Positions 52,971 through 62,722 of a stretch of DNA of 64,000 nucleotides are shown in pieces. The first letter of the stretch is position 1; each line of letters opens with the position of its first letter. A model generated the notes under the pieces. It ran no database searches. It was not told the origin of the DNA and worked only from the letters and a program-made list of their open reading frames with translations. The DNA is from Serratia sp. M24T3 (GTDB lineage Bacteria; Pseudomonadota; Gammaproteobacteria; Enterobacterales; Enterobacteriaceae), in the NCBI RefSeq assembly GCF_000257645.1, contig NZ_AJHJ01000019.1, positions 1 to 64,000 of the forward strand. The letters are read 5' to 3'. The translations under genes and the position numbers were made by a program.

Positions 52971-54500
52971 TTAAGACGGCATGTGCGGATAGACGCCCGG
53001 ACCAATCGGCAGCCCCAACAGATACCAGACCACCAGCATTAACAGCCAAACGATGAAAAATACCACCGGATACGGCAGCACCAGCGAGTAGTAGGTGCCA
53101 AGCTGCGCATTCTTGTTGTAACGTTGCAGGAATCCCAGGAACAGCGGCAAAAACGGTGACATCGGGGCCAACGGCAGCACAGAAGAATCGGCGATACGGA
53201 ACACGATTTGTGCAAAGGCCGGATGAAAGCCGAGTAGCATAAACATTGGAATGAAGATCGGTGCCAGTATTGACCAGATAGCCGATCCGCTGGCGATAAA
53301 CATGCACAGCAGTGCCGACAGGAAAATCAGCCCGACGAACGCCGGTATGCCAGTCATCCCCAGTTTTTCAAGCACATCGGTCAAGCCGATCGCCATAAAT
53401 TTGCCCATATTGCTCCAGTTAAAAAACGCCACAAACTGGGACAGCGGGAAAACCATCACGATAAAACCTGCCATGCCTTTCATTGGGTCGACTAACAGAT
53501 TCGGAATGTCACTTTGCGATTTGATCTGTTTAGTTACCAATCCATAAGGGATCGAGACCACGAAGAAAAATAAAATAATCAGCGGCACGATACCCATAAT
53601 GAACGGCGACGGAACAATGCCGTGAGTATGCGGATTGCGCAGCGGTGCAGATTCCGGCACCACCAGCAAAGCCACCAGCGCGATAAAGATTACAGCCGCA
53701 ATCCCGCTGGCCGCCAAACCACGATTCTGCTGCGGGCTCAACTTCTTCATCTGCTCGTTGCGTTCGCCCTCATAGGCTGGCAGCCGCGGTTCAACAAACT
53801 TGTCGGTAAGAATACCACCGACCAAAGTCAGTAAAATCACCGAGGCGGCCATAAAGTACCAGTTATCCACCACGCTGACTTGTACCGCCGGGTTAATCAC
53901 TTTTGCGGCTTCCGAGCTAAGGCCGGAAAGCAATACGTCAGTGGTCACTATCAGCAAGTTAGCCGTAAATCCGCAACCGACACCGGCGATAGCAGCCAGC
54001 AAACCGGCAACCGGGTGGCGTCCTACGGCAAGAAAAATCAGCGCGCCCAACGGTGGCATCACCACAAGTGCCGCATCGGAAGAAATATGGCTAAAGAAAG
54101 CGATAAAGATAACCAGATAGCTGGCATAGCGAGCGCTAACACCGGCCGCCATTTTATACATCAGGCTCTGCAACAGGCCGACGCGCTCGGCAAGGCCCGC
54201 GCCTAGCACCAGTGCCAGAATGGATCCCAGTGGTGCAAAGCCGCTAAAATTCTTTACTACGTTGGGCAAAATCCACTGTATTCCCTCGACGCTGAGTAGA
54301 TTTTTAACGTGGATAATCTCGCCATTGGTCGGATTGACCGCGGTAATATTGAGCCAGGATATCGCGGCGCTGCTTAACATCAGCAGCACTATTAGATAGA
54401 CAAACAGTAAAAATGGATTGGGGATTTTATTCCCTACGCGCTCAACCCAGCCGAAGAAGCCGCCTGGGCTGTGATGATGTTCCTGTGCTTCAATACTCAT
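52971..54500 (-). CDS. abgT: AbgT, p-aminobenzoyl-glutamate transporter
   Basis: 509 residues (E. coli 508) with about 12 helices. Landmarks: GWVERVGNKIPNPFLLFVYL, FSGFAPLGSILALVLGAGLAERVG, SHISSDAALVVMPPLGA, and ASGSAIWSILAPIFIPMFMLLG. It imports p-aminobenzoyl-glutamate, a folate breakdown product, for cleavage by AbgAB. It lies 128 bases after abgB on the same strand, completing an abgABT operon as in E. coli. Confidence 0.95.
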   Translation of the reverse strand: MSIEAQEHHHSPGGFFGWVERVGNKIPNPFLLFVYLIVLLMLSSAAISWLNITAVNPTNGEIIHVKNLLSVEGIQWILPNVVKNFSGFAPLGSILALVLGAGLAERVGLLQSLMYKMAAGVSARYASYLVIFIAFFSHISSDAALVVMPPLGALIFLAVGRHPVAGLLAAIAGVGCGFTANLLIVTTDVLLSGLSSEAAKVINPAVQVSVVDNWYFMAASVILLTLVGGILTDKFVEPRLPAYEGERNEQMKKLSPQQNRGLAASGIAAVIFIALVALLVVPESAPLRNPHTHGIVPSPFIMGIVPLIILFFFVVSIPYGLVTKQIKSQSDIPNLLVDPMKGMAGFIVMVFPLSQFVAFFNWSNMGKFMAIGLTDVLEKLGMTGIPAFVGLIFLSALLCMFIASGSAIWSILAPIFIPMFMLLGFHPAFAQIVFRIADSSVLPLAPMSPFLPLFLGFLQRYNKNAQLGTYYSLVLPYPVVFFIVWLLMLVVWYLLGLPIGPGVYPHMPS

Positions 54501-54628
54501 AAAACCCCTCGTCGAAAATAGTCGTCATTGAATTCCGCCGGTCATGCCGTGCGGTTTTATTATTTTTTATACCCAGCGGCGAGATTGAACGAAGCTCGGC
54601 GCTGGGTAGTCGATCTTTTTAACGTGTT

Positions 54629-56083
54629 TTACTTTAAAGGTGAAGGTTTAATCCCCTCCGGGATTGGGCAATGATAAGGACGACGGTTTCGAGCGGCGCG
54701 ATGCTCCTGTTGACAGGCTTCCAGCAGCGCCGGTTCACTGAGCAGGGCAATCGCGGTTGAACCCATCACTTTTGCGGCCAGACACATACCCTTGTGTGCC
54801 AGAGAAGTTCTGCCCTGCGAGACGATTTGCCAGGTGTGCAGCGGCGAGCCAACCACGAAGCACGGGCTGAAACACTGCGCGGTGGGCACCAGCCAACTGA
54901 CGTCGCCGACGTCGGTGGAACCATAAAGAATATTGTCGTTGGCGCAATAGGGCGCGACAGAATCGGTCAACGGTGACTTGCGCAGCGTTTCTGCAAACTC
55001 ACGCCCCGCAGTGCCGCCCGTTTTTGCCATACTGTTCAGGCTATTATCAATATCCTGATCGTTCAAGGTAGCATAAATTGATTGCGCAAAGGCTCGCTCT
55101 TCTGCCGTGTAGTCTGGCGTGCCAAAGGCTTGCACGTACTGGTACATCAGGGATTCAAGCTCGCGGTTCGGCGCGTAGTTAGAGCAGGCTTTATCGAAAC
55201 GCAGGGTCATTTTGGTGCCCGTCATCAGCGCCGCGCCTTTGGCAATATCAATCACCCGCTCAAAAATAGCCTGTGCCTGATCCAGCTGCGGCGCGCGAAC
55301 CAGATAAAGGACTTCTGCATCGGCCTGCACCACATTTGGCGAAATACCTCCGGCATTGGTTACCGCATAATGGACTCGCGCTTCCTGAATAATGTGCTCG
55401 CGCAGGAAATTGGCGCCAGTGTTCATCAGGGTTAACGCATCCAGCGCGCTGCGGCCCAGATGCGGCGCGGCAGCAGCGTGAGAAGCCGCGCCTTTAAAAT
55501 GAAACGCCGCCTGAATATTGGCAAGTGTCGGGTTGCTGAACATGCCGCTAAAGGTTTCCGGATGCCAGGTTAGTGCCGCGTCAACGTCGTCGAACAGGCC
55601 CTCGCGCGCCATAAAGGTTTTACCCGAGCCGCCTTCCTCGCCGGGACAGCCATAAAATCTTACCGTACCTGCGATGCCTTCTCTTTCCAGCCAGGCTTTC
55701 ACTGCCAGCGCGCCGCCCAAAGCCGCCGTGCCCAGCAGATTATGGCCGCAGCCGTGGCCATTACCGTTTTCTTCCAGCGGCTCGGCATAGTCACAACCAG
55801 CCTGTTGACTCAGGCCTGCCAGCGCGTCGAATTCTCCCAGCAGGGCGATCACCGGTTTACCCGCACCCGTGCTGGCGATAAATGCCGTTTCCATGCCGCC
55901 GACGCCGCGTTGCACCTGAAAACCGCTGGCTTGCAGTTTGTCGGCCAACAGGGCTGAGGAATGAGACTCTTCAAAACGCGTTTCCGGATGATCCCAGATT
56001 TCGTCACTGATCGCCGAAAGTGCGTCTCGCTGGTTGTCGATAAAATCATTGATAAAACTGATCACAGGTTTTGAGGCAGACAT
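54629..56083 (-). CDS. abgB: AbgB, p-aminobenzoyl-glutamate hydrolase subunit B
   Basis: 484 residues from the ATG at 56083, with AAGGAG 6 bases upstream (E. coli 481). M20-family metallopeptidase: NGHGCGHNLLGTAA carries metal ligands, PGEEGGSGKTFM the catalytic Glu region, and DVGDVSWLVP a later metal site. With AbgA it forms the heterodimer that splits p-aminobenzoyl-glutamate to p-aminobenzoate and glutamate. It begins two bases after the abgA stop. Confidence 0.95.
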   Translation of the reverse strand: MSASKPVISFINDFIDNQRDALSAISDEIWDHPETRFEESHSSALLADKLQASGFQVQRGVGGMETAFIASTGAGKPVIALLGEFDALAGLSQQAGCDYAEPLEENGNGHGCGHNLLGTAALGGALAVKAWLEREGIAGTVRFYGCPGEEGGSGKTFMAREGLFDDVDAALTWHPETFSGMFSNPTLANIQAAFHFKGAASHAAAAPHLGRSALDALTLMNTGANFLREHIIQEARVHYAVTNAGGISPNVVQADAEVLYLVRAPQLDQAQAIFERVIDIAKGAALMTGTKMTLRFDKACSNYAPNRELESLMYQYVQAFGTPDYTAEERAFAQSIYATLNDQDIDNSLNSMAKTGGTAGREFAETLRKSPLTDSVAPYCANDNILYGSTDVGDVSWLVPTAQCFSPCFVVGSPLHTWQIVSQGRTSLAHKGMCLAAKVMGSTAIALLSEPALLEACQQEHRAARNRRPYHCPIPEGIKPSPLK

Positions 56084-56085
56084 AT

Positions 56086-57435
56086 TCACTCCTTGTTGAA
56101 AGAGGCAATGTTAAGCGCCAGCGCGGCCAGCGTTTTAATCCCCTGAGTCATGACTTGTTCGTCAAAATCGAATTTTTCGTTGTGGTGACCCGCGCTGAGA
56201 TCGGTGCCGAAAATAACATAAGACGCCTCACCGCCCAGCGATTTCACCCGTTCCATCATGTAAGTGGCATCTTCCGAACCGGCTGCGCCTTCCTGACGGT
56301 CAATAATTTCCTCAAACAGACCCAGTTTTTGTGCCTGTTGATGAATGTAATTGACCCATGCGGCAGTAGGTTTGCTGCTTTGCGCCGCACCCATCAGTTT
56401 GGTTTCAAACTGCACCTGATACATTTCTGCCGCGCCGGAAATCACCTTCAGCGCCTGCTGGTAGATAAATTCGTTAACCTCGTTAGTCGCGCCGCGCGTT
56501 TCAACCTTCATCATGGCGCTGGACGGCACCACGTTACGACCCGTGCCCGCCTGCAACACGCCAACATTGATCCTCGAGCTGCCCGCGCTGTGTCGTGGCA
56601 AGGCATGCAGGCCGAGAGTTGCCTGGGCCGCAGCCAGCAAAGCATTGCGACCCTGTTCTGGATTGCCGCCTGCATGGGCCGCGACGCCGGTGAAAGTCAC
56701 GTCGAGTTTGGTGGTCGCCATAAATGTATCATTGCCACAAACGATATGATTGGCGGGAACGCCGGTGCCGATGTGCACGGCGGTGAAGAAGTCGACGTCG
56801 TCTACCACACCCGCGGCGACCATTGATTTCGCGCCGCGCGTGCCTTCTTCGGCAGGCTGGAAAATGATTTTAACGGTGCCGCAAAGCTGGTCGCGGATTT
56901 CCATTAGTAGCTGCGCCAGACCTAATCCAATCGTGGTGTGGCCGTCGTGGCCGCAGGCGTGCATCATGCCGCCGTTCAAAGAGGCAAAACCTTCGCGGAA
57001 TGGGCGATGCTGGTCGTTAAGTACTTCATTAAGGTCCAGTGCATCCATATCAACGCGATAACCTATCACCGGCCCCGGTTTACCGGTCACCAGCGTGGCT
57101 ACTACACCGGTAAAACCGCCTGAAAAATGCGGCATCCAGCGGGCAATGGCTCCTTGTTCCAATGCACGCTTTTCGTGCTGCTTCAAAACTTCGGCAGACG
57201 GCAAGCCCATGCGCGAATCCGCATCGATCACTTCACGGCCTAATTGCAGCTGATAACCCAATTCACAAAGGCGTTCGGCGACCAGCGTCGAGGTACGAAA
57301 CTCCAGCCAGCCTGACTCCGCGTACTTATGCAGGTCGCGGCGGCGCTGTTGCAGCGCGGGAAAAATGTGGTCAACGCGCTCGGCAAGCTTGTGCAATGAG
57401 GAAATTTCGCCTGCTTCTGATGTCTTTAAAGCCAT
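56086..57435 (-). CDS. abgA: AbgA, p-aminobenzoyl-glutamate hydrolase subunit A
   Basis: 449 residues from the ATG at 57435, preceded by AAAAGGA; the frame to 57570 would run into the abgR promoter region. M20 fold: GYRVDMDALDLNE, MMHACGHDGHTTIGLGL for metal binding, FQPAEEGTRGAKSM with catalytic Glu, and SEDATYMMERV. First gene of abgABT, divergent from its regulator abgR with 142 bases between, where the AbgR operator should lie. Confidence 0.95.
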   Translation of the reverse strand: MALKTSEAGEISSLHKLAERVDHIFPALQQRRRDLHKYAESGWLEFRTSTLVAERLCELGYQLQLGREVIDADSRMGLPSAEVLKQHEKRALEQGAIARWMPHFSGGFTGVVATLVTGKPGPVIGYRVDMDALDLNEVLNDQHRPFREGFASLNGGMMHACGHDGHTTIGLGLAQLLMEIRDQLCGTVKIIFQPAEEGTRGAKSMVAAGVVDDVDFFTAVHIGTGVPANHIVCGNDTFMATTKLDVTFTGVAAHAGGNPEQGRNALLAAAQATLGLHALPRHSAGSSRINVGVLQAGTGRNVVPSSAMMKVETRGATNEVNEFIYQQALKVISGAAEMYQVQFETKLMGAAQSSKPTAAWVNYIHQQAQKLGLFEEIIDRQEGAAGSEDATYMMERVKSLGGEASYVIFGTDLSAGHHNEKFDFDEQVMTQGIKTLAALALNIASFNKE

Positions 57436-57577
57436 GATGAGATCCTTTTTTCTCGCGGTAATAGCGGTTTTTTTCAAAGGTGAGATTTGACACTTTGATT
57501 TCAATGTACACAAAGCAACCATGGCGTATAAGATGCCAAAATCTTTTTGGTGATAATCAGGGGTTATCAATCAGAGC

Positions 57578-58474
57578 ATGTCTTCATCAATAAAAATGCA
57601 TCAGCTACGCGCCTTCGTGGCCGTTAGCCGCCAGGGCAGCATTCGTGCCGCAAGCCGATTTTTAAGTTTGTCGCAGCCAGCCTTGACCAAGTCGATAAAA
57701 GAGCTGGAAGACAGCCTTGGCGCACAGCTGTTTATCCGCCGGCGTCAAGGGGTAACGTTGACCGAATGCGGTGAGATTTTTTTCAAGCGTGCCAGCCTGA
57801 TACTCGAGGAATTACGGGTCGCGCAGGACGATATAGCTCAACGTTTGGGCGCCACCAGTGGACAGGTAAATATCGGCATTGGTGCCAGTATCGCGCGGAC
57901 TATCATGCCTGAGGTGATCGATCGTTTTCATCGCGAGTTCCCGGATGTCAAAGTCAGGATCGCCGAAGGGCAGCTGGTGTCGATGATCCCTGAATTGAGG
58001 CAGGGTGAATTGGACTTTACTATCAATACTTATTATCAAAGTGCCTATGATAACGAACTGTTATACGAAAAACTTATGGATAAGGAGTATCGCGTGGTGT
58101 GTCGGCGCGGCCATCCGCTGGAAAAGGCGCGCACCATAAAAGAGTTGCTGCACTGTGACTGGACCTTGCCGACGCCGCGTGGCAGCTATTACAAACTACT
58201 CGGCGAGATGTTTAGCGAGCTGGAGGTGGAGCCGAAAATCAGCGTGGTCTGTGAAACCTTTATGTCATGCACCAGCCTGCTGGCCAAAACCAATTTTCTG
58301 TCGGTGCTGTCGGTCGATATCATCAATGATCCGCTGATGGGGCAGAGTCTGGTTGCACTGGATTTAGATCTGCCATTGCCAAAAGCGACCTTCCACCTTA
58401 TTCAGAGAAAGGATTCGACGCTGTCGCCGATGGCTGCCCAATTGGCGCAACTATTCCGGCTCTATTGTCGTTAA
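57578..58474 (+). CDS. abgR: AbgR, LysR-family regulator of abgABT
   Basis: 298 residues (E. coli 302). Winged helix KMHQLRAFVAVSRQGSIRAASRFLSL with SQPALTKSIKELEDSLGAQLF, and an effector domain that follows E. coli AbgR closely (NIGIGASIARTIMPEVI, EGQLVSMIPELRQGELDFTI, TPRGSYYKLL). Divergent from abgA, the classical LysR arrangement. Confidence 0.92.
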   Translation: MSSSIKMHQLRAFVAVSRQGSIRAASRFLSLSQPALTKSIKELEDSLGAQLFIRRRQGVTLTECGEIFFKRASLILEELRVAQDDIAQRLGATSGQVNIGIGASIARTIMPEVIDRFHREFPDVKVRIAEGQLVSMIPELRQGELDFTINTYYQSAYDNELLYEKLMDKEYRVVCRRGHPLEKARTIKELLHCDWTLPTPRGSYYKLLGEMFSELEVEPKISVVCETFMSCTSLLAKTNFLSVLSVDIINDPLMGQSLVALDLDLPLPKATFHLIQRKDSTLSPMAAQLAQLFRLYCR

Positions 58475-58624
58475 TCAACCTCGGCCCGGTAAAATGGCTA
58501 TAAATCGTGGTATTAACCGCGTATTCCCTGAGTTTTGGGATTTTTGCCCGTTATGTTAGCGCACAAGACGTTCTACACTTTATCTCAAAGAGAATAAGAA
58601 GCGGCTTAATCCTATTGAGGTAAC

Positions 58625-59731
58625 ATGCGCCAGTCAGAAATACTCGCCAAAGTCAGCAACGATAAACAGACTCTGATTGCGATGGTCGAACAGGACGATC
58701 GCGTCGTTTATCTTTATATTTATGCGCGTGAAGATCTGCGCGATCGTTTCCCAAGGATGCGCGGATGTTGGGTCAGAAATCTTTCTCCGGCCCCGACACA
58801 GGACGATAATCAGGCGCTGGAACAAGGCCTGCCTCCGATGCTCGCCGCACAGTATTGCCGCAGCCTGGAGGCCGAGGCACCGCTGGATCCCGCCGGGATT
58901 CAGATTCTATGGAATGAAAGCGATGACGGCGCGGCGCTGTGGTATCACGGGCTGTTGCTGGCGGTTATCCCTGGCTGGAGCCTGTATATCGATCACTCCG
59001 TCAGCTATTCGGCTGGCTGTATTCAGCAAAACTCTCTGACTTTTCCGCTGGGCTCCGCTTCAACCAACACCCAGTACGCACTGGCGGATAAAACTCGTCA
59101 ATTCTGGCGCGATTGGGCACAGGAAGAGCATAATCCGTGGCCGAAAATCCAGCGTAACTTCACAACCTGCTATGAGCAGCGCTTTGGTCCGGCGGTAAAA
59201 TATTACGCCATCGATCAAGGGACCTGGCCACCGATGGCGATTTCCCAGCATGAGGATGATCACAATTATTATTTCTTTACCCTAGGCATGAGCATTCGAC
59301 CGATGCCGCAGATTGAGCTGATTTTTAACGACGAAGCCGAGCATCATCGTCGTATCGAGCTGGCGTTTGCGGTAGGCAAGGAATATGTCGATGAAGCCAA
59401 TGCGGTGCAGATGGCCAGCGCGATGTCTAACTATGCGCAGCTACCATGGACCACGCTGAGCTGGCTGGGGGAAGGGCACACGCTGCTTTCGCCGGTGGCA
59501 CCGCTGGGTTATGAGGGGCATGTGATCTCCACCGCGCTTGGCGATTCGCTGGGTAAATTTCAGCTGCCGCGCTGTTATGGTGACCCGGTTAATCTGCTGT
59601 GGATTAGCCCGATTGTCGCCACCGAAGTTGAATTTGCCCAAAGCCGCCCTAACGGGGGCAATGAGCTGGTGGCTCTGCTAAGGGAAGCGGGCATCGGGCC
59701 TGTTTTCGCACCACGCGCGACGGTGGTTTAA
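58625..59731 (+). CDS. SUFU-domain (suppressor of fused-like) protein
   Basis: 368 residues. The N-terminal half has no recognised motif (RQSEILAKVSNDKQTLIAMVEQ). The C-terminal half (about 165-365) matches the suppressor-of-fused domain, with the segment LPWTTLSWLGEGHTLLSP and NLLWISPIVATEVEFAQ. SUFU is known from animal Hedgehog signalling. Stand-alone bacterial SUFU proteins are common, and many lie at toxin loci as predicted immunity proteins. No toxin gene is next to this one. Cytoplasmic, monocistronic. Confidence 0.68.
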   Translation: MRQSEILAKVSNDKQTLIAMVEQDDRVVYLYIYAREDLRDRFPRMRGCWVRNLSPAPTQDDNQALEQGLPPMLAAQYCRSLEAEAPLDPAGIQILWNESDDGAALWYHGLLLAVIPGWSLYIDHSVSYSAGCIQQNSLTFPLGSASTNTQYALADKTRQFWRDWAQEEHNPWPKIQRNFTTCYEQRFGPAVKYYAIDQGTWPPMAISQHEDDHNYYFFTLGMSIRPMPQIELIFNDEAEHHRRIELAFAVGKEYVDEANAVQMASAMSNYAQLPWTTLSWLGEGHTLLSPVAPLGYEGHVISTALGDSLGKFQLPRCYGDPVNLLWISPIVATEVEFAQSRPNGGNELVALLREAGIGPVFAPRATVV

Positions 59732-59797
59732 GCCGCGAAACGAAAATTGCAGGACGCCAATGCCTTGCCTGATAGCTGATATTCTGTGAGTCAGCGT

Positions 59798-61282
59798 TTA
59801 GACTGTTTTTTCAAAATCTTCGGCGTCCACGTCATAACCAGACGGTTCCCAACGGATAGCCAGCAGGATAAGAACGCCCACCAGCGGTGCCAGGCCGATC
59901 GCCCAAAACACTTTGGTACCCAACGCGGCGGTCAGTACCGGGAACAGAAACAGTGAAGCCGTCGAGCTGACACGCGAAACAACCTGGCTCAGGCCGACAC
60001 CGGTCCCACGCAGCGAAGTTGGGTAGCTCAGCGAAGCGTAAGTCATTGAGTGTGAACCCGGTCCGATACCCTGACCAAACAGGAACAATGCCAGCATCGA
60101 AATTGAGATAGCGGCCTCTGCGCTGTCTGCTGGACGGCCAACCAGCGCTAGGCCAATCATCGCAATCAGCTGGAAGGCGTACCCGACGACAGTCATATTC
60201 CATGCGCCAATCTTCGAGACAAAACGTACCGCCAGCAGGCCGCCGACAAATGCGAAGCACAGATTAAGGCCCAGCGAGAACAGAATAGTGCTAATCACCG
60301 ACTGTTTCAGGAAGGTCGAAAGGATAACCGGCAAGCCAAAAGCCACGGCGTTGTAAGCAAACGGCGAAGCGACGGACATCACGCTGACCAGCAGAGTTCG
60401 CTTGAAATAAACGCCTTTCCACAGTTGGCCATAGTTGCTCCATGCCGCTTTGCGCACTGCTGGCTGAGCTTGTTGGTCGGCGTCAGCTGCCACTTCAACG
60501 TTAATATTGTATGAACGACGCAGGATAGCGGCAGCGCCTTTCAAATCACCCTGATTGGCGGTCCAAACCGGTGATTCATTCATATAACGATGGCGGATAG
60601 CAATGATTAATATTGCCGGAACGGCACCGAAGCCGAGAATCAAACGCCACAACAGGCCGGTATCTTCCGCAGGTAACACGGCATAAAGTAGCAGCACCAA
60701 CAGGTAGGAAATACTGATTGCGGCATACCAGGTCGGGCACCACATCGCCACCCGCGACGCTTTGTTACCGCGCCCGGAAAGCTTGGAAAACTCGGCCAGG
60801 AAGGCCATCGCCACCGGCAGGTCAATGCCTACGCCGACGCCCATCACAAATCTTGAGCCGCCAAGTACCCATGCATTCGGGGCAAAGGCACAGGCCAGCG
60901 CGGCGATAACAAAGAAGAACATATCGGCCATAAAGACCCGATAACGACCAATTTTGTCAGTCAGATAGCCGCCAAACAGCGCGCCAACGATTGCGCCAAG
61001 TGTAATCGCCGAAGCGACCAGACCGGCACCCGAAGGAGTCAGGCCAAATTGGCGAGTGATGTCTTTCATGCCGAAAGCTAAACCACCGAGATCATAGGCG
61101 TCGAGGAAAACGCCACCCAGTGCAATAGCGACGACAATGCGAGCGTCGCTGAGTTTGGTTGCGCCCTGATTAACCAGACGAGTGATATCCGACGCAGAAC
61201 GGATGAGCGTCGGTTGGTCACCGGCGCTTGACGTGTTGTACCCTGATGAGGCGGCGGTAGAAGCCGCAATAGTGTCAGACAT
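59798..61282 (-). CDS. MFS transporter, metabolite:H+ symporter-like
   Basis: 494 residues from the ATG at 61282; the open frame to 61336 is not supported by a ribosome binding site. Twelve helices. ALGGVFLDAYDLGGLAFGM in helix 1, GGYLTDKIGRYRVFMADM as motif A, RFVMGVGVGIDLPVAMAFLAEF, and SLSYPTSLRGTGVGLSQ point to the sugar/organic acid porter group. It precedes a zinc alcohol dehydrogenase on the same strand, 134 bases apart, so both may serve catabolism of one aromatic or alcohol compound. Substrate unknown. Confidence 0.8.
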   Translation of the reverse strand: MSDTIAASTAASSGYNTSSAGDQPTLIRSASDITRLVNQGATKLSDARIVVAIALGGVFLDAYDLGGLAFGMKDITRQFGLTPSGAGLVASAITLGAIVGALFGGYLTDKIGRYRVFMADMFFFVIAALACAFAPNAWVLGGSRFVMGVGVGIDLPVAMAFLAEFSKLSGRGNKASRVAMWCPTWYAAISISYLLVLLLYAVLPAEDTGLLWRLILGFGAVPAILIIAIRHRYMNESPVWTANQGDLKGAAAILRRSYNINVEVAADADQQAQPAVRKAAWSNYGQLWKGVYFKRTLLVSVMSVASPFAYNAVAFGLPVILSTFLKQSVISTILFSLGLNLCFAFVGGLLAVRFVSKIGAWNMTVVGYAFQLIAMIGLALVGRPADSAEAAISISMLALFLFGQGIGPGSHSMTYASLSYPTSLRGTGVGLSQVVSRVSSTASLFLFPVLTAALGTKVFWAIGLAPLVGVLILLAIRWEPSGYDVDAEDFEKTV

Positions 61283-61416
61283 TTTTTTAATTACGCTTTT
61301 TAATAAAAAAAGCAGTATAGACGTCCAGACAGCCAAGCTTCAAGCGCAAATTAGTTATTGTTCAAAATAAAAAACTTTAAATGTTGCAACCAAAAACAAC
61401 ACCCATTGCCGAAGAG

Positions 61417-62469
61417 TTACTCCCAAATCAGCACTGCCTTGATTACGTTACCGTTATGAGCATCCTTCACGGCGCGATTGATGTCGTCGAAATCGTAATA
61501 AGTTATCAACTGTTCAATGGGGAACCGCCCCTGTTGCCAGTATTCGACAAGTTTGGGGATAAAGTCCTGCGCAACGGAATCTCCCTGGATAACGCTGATA
61601 GCTTTACGACCACGGGTAAAAGTTTCCCCGGCTGAACCGGTCAAACGCACCAGCGTGCCGCCTTCTTTCAACACTTCCTGAGCCAACTCGTCGAGATGCC
61701 TGATCCCGGTGGTATCAATCACGTAATCAAGATGCGGGCATAAAGTCTCAAGATAGTTTTCCTGATCTGAATTGATGCTTTCAGTCGCTCCCAATCTTAC
61801 CGCCAGAGCAAGACGGGCTGGGTCGCGATCGACTGCGATAATGGTTTTAGCTCCGGCGATTTTAGCGGCCATAATCGCAGCTAGCCCAACTGCGCCAGTC
61901 CCCATCACCATTAGGCTCTCACCCGGTTGAACGTTTAAAGTATTTAATACTGTTCCCGCACCGGTTTGCAGACCACATCCCAAAGGGGCCAGCAGGTTAA
62001 GCGGCAGGCCAGGATCGACCTTTACCAGATTCTGCTCTGTTACCAGGCAGTAATCTGCAAACGCGGACTGACCAAAAAAGTGACCATCAATGCCTTCAGG
62101 GTAAGCGCTGCTACCGTCAAGGCGTTGAAAGCCAAAGTTTAACTGTGAGAAATGTTCGCAGTTATAGGGATGATGTTCTTCGCAAGGGGAGCATTTACCG
62201 CAGGACTGATAAGACAACACCACGTGGTCGCCGGGTTTGACGCGAGTTACCGCGCTGCCGACCTGTTCGACGATGCCAGCGCCTTCGTGTCCCAAAACTG
62301 CGCCTTCAGTCATAAATCCCAAATCAGTATGGCAAATACCGCAGGCCACAATTCTCACCCCGACTTCGTATTCAAGCGGGGCTTTGAGCTCGAATTCTCT
62401 AAAATTTAAGTGATGATGGCCGTTAACCACAGCGGCGTGAGTGATTCTTGGTTGGGTGATATTGCTCAT
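61417..62469 (-). CDS. Zinc-dependent alcohol dehydrogenase, aryl-alcohol type
   Basis: 350 residues, medium-chain dehydrogenase fold. Catalytic zinc: Cys43 in ACGICHTDL, with GHEGAG at 60-65. Structural zinc: Cys90, 93, 96 and 104. Rossmann loop GTGAVGLAA followed by Asp in VDRDPARLALA, which favours NAD. The pattern with NFGFQRLDGSSAY and LGCGLQTGAGTVLN is typical of aryl-alcohol/benzyl-alcohol dehydrogenases. It lies upstream of the MFS transporter on the same strand. Confidence 0.85.
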   Translation of the reverse strand: MSNITQPRITHAAVVNGHHHLNFREFELKAPLEYEVGVRIVACGICHTDLGFMTEGAVLGHEGAGIVEQVGSAVTRVKPGDHVVLSYQSCGKCSPCEEHHPYNCEHFSQLNFGFQRLDGSSAYPEGIDGHFFGQSAFADYCLVTEQNLVKVDPGLPLNLLAPLGCGLQTGAGTVLNTLNVQPGESLMVMGTGAVGLAAIMAAKIAGAKTIIAVDRDPARLALAVRLGATESINSDQENYLETLCPHLDYVIDTTGIRHLDELAQEVLKEGGTLVRLTGSAGETFTRGRKAISVIQGDSVAQDFIPKLVEYWQQGRFPIEQLITYYDFDDINRAVKDAHNGNVIKAVLIWE

Positions 62470-62722
62470 ATCTGCCTCTCTTCACGATTAAAAGCCGCAT
62501 TATTGCGGCGTGATTATCAATGCGGAACAATTCAGCGAAGTTTTAGTAAAGCTAAGCACTTAAAGTAATTTCACTCCCTGCCTGGCGACTGGTTTTATGG
62601 CTGGCACATTTTGTGCTCTCTGCAAAAATTGAACTATCCTTGTAACACTCTCATTTTATGAACAGATTCTGCTTTTTTTACATTGATCTCAGCCGATCTT
62701 TACCCAAATAAGAGGAAAAAAC

